NCBI GenBank assembly: GCA_023395435.1
Contig: JAEWZG010000023.1
Location: forward strand, 1 to 36,670
Origin: Bacillota bacterium
GTDB taxonomy: Bacteria; Bacillota; Clostridia; Oscillospirales; Ruminococcaceae
Reading direction: 5' to 3'
Length of the DNA stretch: 36,670 bases
The translations under genes were made by a program, and so were the position numbers. The notes under the pieces were generated by a model, which searched no databases, was not told where the DNA came from, and saw only the letters and a program-made list of their open reading frames with translations. This document shows, one piece after another, positions 31,359 to 36,670 of this stretch; within the stretch, counting starts at the first letter, position 1; the number at the start of each line of letters is the position of its first letter.

Positions 31359-32261
31359 ATGATATATACAGTTACCTTTAATCCTGCGATTGATTATGTA
31401 GTTAAAGTACCGGACTTAAAGCTCGGATATGTAAACAGAACTGAATCGGATGATGTACAGATTGGCGGAAAAGGAATCAATGTTTCTGTTATTCTCAATA
31501 ACCTCGGAGTAAAGAATATCGCACTCGGCTTTATAGCAGGCTTTACCGGTGAGGAAATTAAAAATAAGCTTGAAAAAGAAGGTGTAAAAACAGATTTTAT
31601 TGAACTTAATGAAGGACTCACAAGAATAAATGTAAAGATTAAGTCGGATGAAGAAACTGAAATAAACGGTAACGGTCCTGATATCCCACAAAGTGCAGTT
31701 GATGAACTTTTCGAAAAGCTAAGTGATTTAAAAAGCGGAGATATTCTTATCCTTGCGGGAAGTATTCCGAAAAGTATACCTGATGATATATATGAAAAGA
31801 TAATGGAAAGACTTAGAAATAAGGGAATTAAATTTGTTGTTGATGCAACAAAAGACCTACTGTGCAATGTTCTTAAGTATAAACCGTTTTTGGTAAAACC
31901 TAATAATTTTGAACTTGAAGAAATTTTTAATGTTAAGCTTGATACAGATGACGATATTATCTGCTATGCAAAAAAGCTTCAGGAAAAAGGTGCAGGAAAT
32001 GTTCTTGTTTCTATGGGAGGAAAAGGTGCAATCCTCGTTGATGAAAACGGAAAAGACTACAAAATGGATGCAGTAAAGGGTAATGTAAAAAATACTGTTG
32101 GTGCAGGTGATTCAATGGTAGCGGGCTTCGTTGCAGGTTTTATTGAAAAGAATGATTATAGCTATGCATTAAAGCTTGGTTTAGCTTCAGGTTCAGCAAC
32201 AGCTTTTTCATATAATCTTGCGACAAAACAGGAAATTATGGATATTCTTCAGCTAATTTGA
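31359..32261 (+). CDS. fruK: 1-phosphofructokinase (PfkB family)
   Basis: The 300-residue protein begins with the FruK/LacC signature TVTFNPAIDY, has IGGKGINVSVILNNLG (substrate-binding region), VKPNNFELEEIF, and the C-terminal TVGAGDSMVAGF with catalytic base D251. FruK converts fructose-1-phosphate to fructose-1,6-bisphosphate with ATP. The N-terminal TFNPAID favours FruK over ribokinase; tagatose-6-phosphate kinase (LacC) is the main alternative. No fructose PTS or FruR regulator is nearby, so it stands alone here. AAGGAGG precedes ATG 31359. Confidence 0.92.
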   Translation: MIYTVTFNPAIDYVVKVPDLKLGYVNRTESDDVQIGGKGINVSVILNNLGVKNIALGFIAGFTGEEIKNKLEKEGVKTDFIELNEGLTRINVKIKSDEETEINGNGPDIPQSAVDELFEKLSDLKSGDILILAGSIPKSIPDDIYEKIMERLRNKGIKFVVDATKDLLCNVLKYKPFLVKPNNFELEEIFNVKLDTDDDIICYAKKLQEKGAGNVLVSMGGKGAILVDENGKDYKMDAVKGNVKNTVGAGDSMVAGFVAGFIEKNDYSYALKLGLASGSATAFSYNLATKQEIMDILQLI

Positions 32262-32304
32262 ATCTATAGAAGTGCAATTATTGATACTAAATTTTTAATA
32301 AAAC

Positions 32305-32332
32305 AATCCCCCACAATTAAATGTGGGGGATT
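32305..32332. terminator. Bidirectional terminator between fruK and the GGDEF-EAL gene
   Basis: Perfect stem AATCCCCCACA / TGTGGGGGATT. The T-rich side is better on the minus strand (TTGTTTTATT), so it is probably the main terminator of the GGDEF-EAL gene. Confidence 0.88.
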
Positions 32333-32342
32333 ACTTATTATA

Positions 32343-34079
32343 TTAATTATGTATAAGTTCAATCTCATCAACCTTATCAACAAGCTTTGAAGCATCAATA
32401 ATGCTTGAAGGACGTCCCCATATATACCCCTGAATACAGTCACAATTCAATGATTTTAATATATCAAGTTGTTCCTGAAGTTCAACACCCTCTGATACGA
32501 TCTGGAAATTGAGAACATGTCCCATTGAAATAATTGCTTCAATGAAATTAGTTCGACTTTGCTCATCAACAAGAATGTCAGTAAAACATTTATCGACCTT
32601 TAGTATATCAATAGGGAGCTTTGTGAGGTATCGTAATGAAGCATAACCTGTCCCGAAATCGTCAAGGGCAATAGCAATCCCCATTTCTTTAACTTTTATA
32701 ATTATGTCAGCAGCTTTTGCGATTGACTCAATAAGTACGGTTTCAGTAATTTCAAATTCAAGATTCTTAGGTGGAAAATCAGTTTTCTCAATTATATCAG
32801 CAACATCAGAAATAAAATCAGGATGAATAAGATGTGGTACAGAAATATTTATAGTAAGAAGCAGATTTGGATCTTTATCCAAAAGTGGTTTAAAGGTTAT
32901 CATTGAATTCTGGAGAACCCATTTATCAATTTCAATAATAAGCCCACTTTTTTCAGCAATAGGAATAAATTCTGCCGGACCGATGTTTGCATTTGCTGAA
33001 TCTTTTAATCTTAATAAGCATTCGAATCCACGAAGTGACTTCGGATTTATATAATATTGTGGCTGAAAAACAAGAGAAAACCCGTTTTCGCTCAATGCAG
33101 TTCTTAAAATACGTTCAACTTCAACATTTCTTTTTCTTGCCATATACATTTCTTCATCAAAAAAGCAACAAATACTTGAATCATCATATTTTGCATTATA
33201 CATTGCAATATCAGCATATTTCATCAACGAAGCAGTTTCTGTTGCATCATCAGGATATATTGAGATACCAAAGCTTGCTGAAAGAAATACATTACCATCA
33301 TTGACATCAATATTGTTTTCTATTGAACGTGACAAGCTTTTAATCCGCGTAATCAGCTCAACATTATCTTTAAAGTCATTTATCACAATAGCAAATTCAT
33401 CGCCACCGATCCTGAACATTTTTTCATTATTGGCTAGTTCAGCAAGCCATTTATTTACTACCTTCTTTAATATTTGGTCGCCTGTTTTATGACCAAGCGT
33501 ATCATTTATTTTTTTAAAATTATCAAAGTCAGCAAAAATAAGTGCAAATTTATTCACATCTGAGCTGGTTGTTTGTTTATCGATAAATTCATTGAAGAAT
33601 TGTCTGTTTGGAATTTGAGTAAGAGAATCATAATATGCTATATCGTATAGGTTTTTTTGAAACTTTTCATTTTTATGTATGAATATGTAAATAAGACATA
33701 CAGTTACAAAAGCAAGTACATATTGTGATAAACCGACAAGCGACTGGTATTTTTGAGTAAATAGTGCAATAAAAGTTGAATAAAATAAAAATGATATTGA
33801 GCATACAAGAGAAAAAATGAATCCGGGTTTCTTCAAGGATACAGTCATGTACACAAGGACAAGAGTGCATACTGTTATTAATATTCCGCTTAAAGTCTGT
33901 ATAGGTAAAAGCGTTTTCTTGAAAATTGAAATATCATCAACACTGCAAACGTTTACATAAACAACTAGGAAAGAATTAAAAAAATAAATAGAAGCACATA
34001 TAATAAATTTAATAACATTCTTTTTCGTAATAATCACACCCTTAGAAAATATAATACCAAATATTAAAACATTTTTCAA
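32343..34079 (-). CDS. Membrane GGDEF-EAL cyclic-di-GMP enzyme
   Basis: The protein has about 578 residues. Four hydrophobic segments occupy about 18-135, then a GGDEF domain (about 145-310) with intact RIGGDEF, and an EAL domain (about 325-570). The EAL signature reads GFECLLRL (ECL for EAL, keeping the metal-binding Glu). DDFGTGYASLRYL, the FKVDKCF-type KVDKCFTD, SEGVE and QGYIWGRP are present, so phosphodiesterase activity is likely; cyclase activity is also possible. The start is unclear: TTG 34079 has only a weak GAG site, GTG 34037 is too close to AAGGGTG, and an ATT codon would fit that site best. A plausible -10 is at 34179-34184. Confidence 0.9.
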   Translation of the reverse strand: MKNVLIFGIIFSKGVIITKKNVIKFIICASIYFFNSFLVVYVNVCSVDDISIFKKTLLPIQTLSGILITVCTLVLVYMTVSLKKPGFIFSLVCSISFLFYSTFIALFTQKYQSLVGLSQYVLAFVTVCLIYIFIHKNEKFQKNLYDIAYYDSLTQIPNRQFFNEFIDKQTTSSDVNKFALIFADFDNFKKINDTLGHKTGDQILKKVVNKWLAELANNEKMFRIGGDEFAIVINDFKDNVELITRIKSLSRSIENNIDVNDGNVFLSASFGISIYPDDATETASLMKYADIAMYNAKYDDSSICCFFDEEMYMARKRNVEVERILRTALSENGFSLVFQPQYYINPKSLRGFECLLRLKDSANANIGPAEFIPIAEKSGLIIEIDKWVLQNSMITFKPLLDKDPNLLLTINISVPHLIHPDFISDVADIIEKTDFPPKNLEFEITETVLIESIAKAADIIIKVKEMGIAIALDDFGTGYASLRYLTKLPIDILKVDKCFTDILVDEQSRTNFIEAIISMGHVLNFQIVSEGVELQEQLDILKSLNCDCIQGYIWGRPSSIIDASKLVDKVDEIELIHN

Positions 34080-34256
34080 GCTTTTCTCATCATAATTAGC
34101 AAAAAATTAAATAATTCACATTACCAGAATATTTATAACGACAAGATAATAATATAATTTATAAGCGCTAATGAATATATTATATCAAAATACTTATTTA
34201 TTAAGTGGTAGCAAGCAACATCTCATCATTCATTTATTCTACGTTATGTCTAAGGT

Positions 34257-34733
34257 TTATATGGTTAATATAATACCCAAAACTATGAATACAACAATAA
34301 TTGTAATTAATAGGTAAATAAAATTACAAATGTTGTCTTTTATACTATTATTAATTTTATTATGGATTTTATGTACAGATTTATTAGTCTGATTGGTCTT
34401 CATATTTTGTGCTTTTTGGGCATGAGCTCTCTTTGCTTCGTATAATGCAAGCGGGTCAGTACTGCTGAGAATTCGTTGATGAAACTGCTTAATCCACTGC
34501 GTATCACTATCTTTGCATGTATTATTTTCACTAGCAGAGTTGTCGTGAGCTATTAAATTTCGTATGTGACGATAATGCTTAAGTTGCTTATAGTCATAAT
34601 CCCAGTTTTGTACCCTATTATGTATATCCCCGTATTGTTCCATACTATCAATATACGAGCTCACACCTTTTTCACTGCGAAATAAATCCTTGCATAGATT
34701 ATCCAGTCTTTTATAAGATTCAAGAAATCCCAT
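34257..34733 (-). CDS. HEPN-like protein with C-terminal membrane anchor
   Basis: The 158-residue protein has a helical N-terminal domain (about 1-115) with the motif HIRNLIAHDN. R58-x4-H63 fits the R-x4-6-H motif of HEPN domains, many of which are RNases. The segment TDPLALYEAKRAHAQK is followed by a charged Asn/Lys-rich linker, and a single transmembrane helix (about 134-156) ends the protein, so it is tail-anchored with the domain in the cytoplasm. Similar proteins are frequent in Clostridia and uncharacterised. No toxin-antitoxin partner is adjacent. An AGGAGGC-type site lies before ATG 34733. RNase activity is not shown by sequence. Confidence 0.75.
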   Translation of the reverse strand: MGFLESYKRLDNLCKDLFRSEKGVSSYIDSMEQYGDIHNRVQNWDYDYKQLKHYRHIRNLIAHDNSASENNTCKDSDTQWIKQFHQRILSSTDPLALYEAKRAHAQKAQNMKTNQTNKSVHKIHNKINNSIKDNICNFIYLLITIIVVFIVLGIILTI

Positions 34734-34801
34734 CTTATGCCTCCTATAAAATAAACGTCATAAGAATTTTCTTACGACGTTTAAGTAGAGTGATGAATAT
34801 T

Positions 34802-34892
34802 TGGCGGAGAGTCAGGGATTTGAACCCTGGGTGAGTTTTAAGCCCACACGAAATTTCGAGTTTCGCACCTTCGACCTCTCGGACAACTCTCC
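34802..34892 (-). tRNA. tRNA-Ser (anticodon CGA)
   Basis: Read on the minus strand: acceptor GGAGAGT pairs with ACTCTCC, followed by G and encoded CCA. The anticodon stem-loop is CGAAA-CTCGAAA-TTTCG with anticodon CGA, decoding UCG. A long variable arm (GTGGGC...) is typical of serine tRNA, and the T-arm CAGGGTTCAAATCCCTG is intact. Length is 91 nt including CCA. Confidence 0.96.
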
Positions 34893-34921
34893 ATAATAAT
34901 TTTATTTTTTCGACAAATAAT

Positions 34922-34950
34922 ATTATAACATAAGCTTTTTAAAAAAACAA
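34922..34950 (-). promoter_or_regulatory. Promoter of the tRNA-Ser gene
   Basis: On the minus strand: -35 TTGTTT (34945-34950), 17-nt spacer, extended -10 TGTTATAAT (TATAAT at 34922-34927). Confidence 0.7.
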
Positions 34951-34985
34951 TAAAAAATCAGAGGTAAAACATTACCCCTGATTTT
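34945..34985 (-). terminator. Terminator overlapping the stop codon of the DUF3892 gene
   Basis: On the minus strand: AAAATCAGGGGTAA / TTACCTCTGATTTT with a short loop, then a T-rich run. The TAA stop of the gene is part of the stem. Confidence 0.85.
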
Positions 34986-35280
34986 CATTGATGTCAGCAG
35001 TGACAGATGGTAGATTGCTAAGGTTGTTACCCTCGCTTCCGTCTGGCAAAGTTCGAAGGTACTCATTTCCTTTGCGGGTGGCTACTCCGACGTTTTTTAA
35101 TTCTCCCGCTTTTGCAAGAGCAATTCCGTCGGCTTTTGAAACAATTTCTCCGTTTGAAAGTTCATATCCTGTTACTTTCCCGCTGTGTTTGATAAGTGCT
35201 GTAATATTTTTTGCATCTGGTTTAGGTTCTGTTGTGAAGGTATTTATTCCGAATGGTAAATTTATATTGTTCTGTTCCAA
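34972..35280 (-). CDS. DUF3892 domain protein
   Basis: The small soluble protein (102 residues from TTG 35280) matches the DUF3892 pattern: ITALIKHSGKVTGYELSNG, then SKADGIALAKAGELKNVGVA, and a final NEYLRTLPDG. The family is widespread in Firmicutes and has no known function. I prefer the TTG at 35280 since GGAGGTGA lies 5-8 nt before it; the GTG at 35289 overlaps that site. It is a monocistronic gene between its own site and the terminator next to the tRNA. Confidence 0.85.
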   Translation of the reverse strand: MEQNNINLPFGINTFTTEPKPDAKNITALIKHSGKVTGYELSNGEIVSKADGIALAKAGELKNVGVATRKGNEYLRTLPDGSEGNNLSNLPSVTADINENQG

Positions 35281-35350
35281 TGAAATCACCTCCGATACAC
35301 ATATTTTATCCTTAATATAAAAAAATATTATTATTTCATATATGTAATTA

Positions 35351-35386
35351 AAAACAAAAAAAAGGTCAGCTTATGCCAACCTTTTA
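35351..35386 (-). terminator. Terminator of the pduL-like gene
   Basis: On the minus strand: AAAAGGTTGGC / GCTGACCTTTT with one CA/CA internal mismatch, followed by a long T-run. Confidence 0.85.
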
Positions 35387-35410
35387 AGAAAAATTTATTA
35401 TAATTAGAAA

Positions 35411-35986
35411 TTATAGTTTAACGATTTCGCCCATCTGGTCACGTCCTGCACCTATAGCATTTGATTCATCAGTATCAATGTGCATAGCACGGGCAAAATT
35501 AGGATGAACACGACAAACAACATCACCAAGTATAGCTGTTCTGTCAGGCGTCTCAACCTTAACCCATACGATTTCCTTATCCTTAACATTCAATTCAGTA
35601 GCATCTTCTGGTGTAAGGTGAATATGTCTTTTTGCGACAATTACGCCTTCCTTAATTTCAATTTCTCCGCAAGGGCCAACAATTTTGCATCCAGGTGTTC
35701 CAGCAATATCGCCTGATTCCTTAATAGCTATTGGAAGTCCGATTGAACGAGCATCAGTAGCAGATAACTCAATCTGTGTAGCAGGACGGCAAGGTCCAAG
35801 AATTGATACGCCATCAAGTTCCTTCTTAGGTCCGACAATTGTTACTCTTTCTTCACAAGCAAACTGTCCTGGCTGTGAAAGGTCTTTCTTTTTTGTAAGC
35901 TTTGCACCTTCACCGAAAAGTAGCGCAAGATCAGCTTCTGTTACGTGAATGTGGCGAGCAGATGTTTCAACGATAAATTTTGACAT
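35411..35986 (-). CDS. pduL: Phosphate acyltransferase, PduL-type
   Basis: The 191-residue protein shows the two PduL (PTAC) halves. The first has SARHIHVTEADL, with His residues at 12 and 14 that bind zinc in known members. The second has KRHIHLTPEDATEL and the late MHIDTDESNA motif. PduL exchanges CoA and phosphate on propanoyl- or acetyl-CoA. There is no N-terminal encapsulation peptide and no microcompartment gene nearby, so a cytoplasmic role in acetate/propionate formation with an acetate kinase elsewhere is likely (inference). ATG 35986 has GGAGGAAC upstream. Divergent from the udg gene. Confidence 0.93.
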   Translation of the reverse strand: MSKFIVETSARHIHVTEADLALLFGEGAKLTKKKDLSQPGQFACEERVTIVGPKKELDGVSILGPCRPATQIELSATDARSIGLPIAIKESGDIAGTPGCKIVGPCGEIEIKEGVIVAKRHIHLTPEDATELNVKDKEIVWVKVETPDRTAILGDVVCRVHPNFARAMHIDTDESNAIGAGRDQMGEIVKL

Positions 35987-36008
35987 TTTAGTTCCTCCGA
36001 TATATAAT
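35980..36008 (+). promoter_or_regulatory. Consensus promoter of the udg gene
   Basis: -35 TTGACA (35980-35985), 17-nt spacer, -10 TATAAT (36003-36008): a perfect sigma-A consensus. The -35 box overlaps the first codons of the divergent pduL-like gene. Confidence 0.8.
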
Positions 36009-36009
36009 A

Positions 36010-36031
36010 ATTGTACTAAAATATTGTACTA
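36010..36031. repeat. Direct repeat ATTGTACTA x2 in the divergent promoter region
   Basis: Two copies of ATTGTACTA (36010-36018 and 36023-36031), 13 nt apart start to start. One copy is the -10 of the pduL-like promoter. Possible operator, but unproven. Confidence 0.5.
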
Positions 36032-36051
36032 CTTTTTTAAAAAGAGGTCAA
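36023..36051 (-). promoter_or_regulatory. Promoter of the pduL-like gene
   Basis: On the minus strand: -35 TTGACC (36046-36051), 17-nt spacer, -10 TACAAT (36023-36028). The -35 overlaps the ribosome binding site of the udg gene. Confidence 0.65.
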
Positions 36052-36054
36052 GCT

Positions 36055-36606
36055 ATGGAAAAAATGTTTAGTGATCTGCAAAAAGAAATTTCAACCTGCG
36101 ATAAATGTTTATTACACTCTTTGAGAAAAAACGCAATAACAGGTGCTGGTGTTATCGGGGCTGACATAATGCTTATCGGTGAAGCACCAGGTGCAACGGA
36201 GGACGAAAGGGGAGAGCCTTTTGTTGGCAGAAGTGGACAGCTTTTAATGCAGATGCTTTCTGATATTGGAATAAGCAGAGAAAGAAATCTTTATATTACA
36301 AATACATTAAAATGCCGACCACCCGAAAACAGGAATCCTAAAGCAGACGAAACCAAAGCCTGCAAGGGTTATCTTGACAGACAGATTGAACTTCACAATC
36401 CAAAAATCATTATCCTCGTGGGGAATTACGCCTGCAAATACTTTTTAGGGAATAATGCCGCTATAACAAAAATCCACGGTACTTTTATTGAGCATAACGG
36501 TAGAATTCTTTTCCCTGTATTTCATCCTGCCGCAATAATGAGGACTCCATCATTAAAGCCACTGGCAATTGCTGATTTTGAAAAACTGAAAGATTATATA
36601 CACTAA
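36055..36606 (+). CDS. udg: Uracil-DNA glycosylase, family 4 (iron-sulphur type)
   Basis: The 183-residue protein has the family-4 hallmarks. Four cysteines suit a [4Fe-4S] cluster (C15, C18, C87, C103). The catalytic motif is GEAPGATEDERGEPFVGRSG (42-61), and the late HPAAIMR motif is present. It removes uracil from DNA in base excision repair. Length is typical of the short bacterial form (about 180-200). The start ATG 36055 is preceded by AGAGGTCAAGCT. Promoter with perfect consensus at 35980-36008, divergent from pduL. Confidence 0.94.
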   Translation: MEKMFSDLQKEISTCDKCLLHSLRKNAITGAGVIGADIMLIGEAPGATEDERGEPFVGRSGQLLMQMLSDIGISRERNLYITNTLKCRPPENRNPKADETKACKGYLDRQIELHNPKIIILVGNYACKYFLGNNAAITKIHGTFIEHNGRILFPVFHPAAIMRTPSLKPLAIADFEKLKDYIH

Positions 36607-36635
36607 AAAATGCAGCGATTACGCTGCATTTTTTT
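36605..36635. terminator. Terminator after udg
   Basis: AAAAAATGCAGCG / CGCTGCATTTTTT perfect stem with a 4-nt loop and A/T runs on both sides, so it can work in both directions. Confidence 0.93.
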
Positions 36636-36669
36636 AATTATCAGATCTAAGATAATTCTTTAACGTAGG
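36634..36669 (-). CDS. Possible 3' end of a convergent gene (partial)
   Basis: On the minus strand an open frame from the right edge gives PTLKNYLRSDN then TAA, ending exactly at the terminator, as expected for a convergent gene. Eleven codons are too few to identify it, and another frame (ending SYVKELS) is also open. Confidence 0.3.
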   Translation of the reverse strand, partial: PTLKNYLRSDN

Positions 36670-36670
36670 A

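Noticed and set aside
31394..31867. 157-codon minus-strand ORF opposite fruK
   Set aside because: Ser/Phe/Ile-rich shadow of the strongly conserved FruK coding frame.
34740..34800. Terminator-like ACGTC repeat after the tRNA (CGTCATAAGAATTTTCTTACGACG)
   Set aside because: A hairpin can be drawn and may end the tRNA transcript, but its arms match imperfectly and it overlaps the leader of the HEPN-like gene, so I did not call it.
1..36670. Insertion sequences, prophage or integrase genes
   Set aside because: No transposase, integrase or phage structural genes or terminal repeats were seen; the tRNA-Ser has no visible duplicated 3' end marking an integrated element inside the window.

Overview
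The window is about 36.7 kb of AT-rich DNA with Shine-Dalgarno-led genes, strong -35/-10 promoters and rho-independent terminators. Gene content (OadB/OadG sodium pump, PepV, Pit/DUF47, PduL, family-4 UDG, DUF3892, LXG/WXG100 proteins) and codon use point to an anaerobic low-GC Firmicute of class Clostridia. A Ruminococcus/Oscillospiraceae-like gut bacterium is my best guess, not a demonstrated assignment.

Layout. (1) 1-2146: the 3' part of a NarL-type two-component pair, a convergent terminator and a zinc-ribbon protein. (2) 2406-21869: a colinear, tightly packed locus of about 19.5 kb that is a type VII (ESX/Ess-like) secretion system with its effector cassette. In order it encodes: a Hanks Ser/Thr kinase with a membrane anchor and extracellular TPR-like region; a small one-pass protein; a one-pass protein with a Ser/Asp/Thr stalk; a 1426-residue Ig-like repeat surface protein; an FHA protein; a PP2C phosphatase; a CpaE/MinD-like ATPase; a YukD/EsaB ubiquitin-like protein; EssC with two FHA-like domains and three P-loops; WXG100; DUF4176; two small helical YwqH/YwqI-like partners; an LXG toxin; and a probable immunity protein. 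Recognisable EsaA/YueB, EssA and canonical EssB/YukC are absent. (3) 21942-23370: a TVP38/DedA-like membrane protein and an unknown membrane protein. (4) 23411-27298, minus strand: Pit phosphate transporter with DUF47, then a short KdpD-like/KdpE pair without kdpFABC. (5) 27534-31194: OadB plus a tiny OadG missed by length cut-offs, a DUF3592 protein and PepV. (6) 31246-36670: FruK, a GGDEF-EAL protein, a tail-anchored HEPN-like protein, tRNA-Ser(CGA), DUF3892, PduL and a divergent family-4 uracil-DNA glycosylase.

How it may work together. The secretion locus carries a complete phospho-signalling module: a kinase with all catalytic residues, a phosphatase, and FHA domains in two proteins including the motor EssC. 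Candidate phosphothreonine motifs (T-x-I/L-L) sit in the small membrane protein and in the FHA protein's linker. My inference is that secretion is assembled or gated by threonine phosphorylation. The kinase may occupy the slot of the EssB/YukC pseudokinase, and the Ig-repeat protein may replace EsaA/YueB as the outward-reaching part. The LXG cassette downstream is the likely antibacterial cargo. Everything else in the window is ordinary housekeeping sequence.
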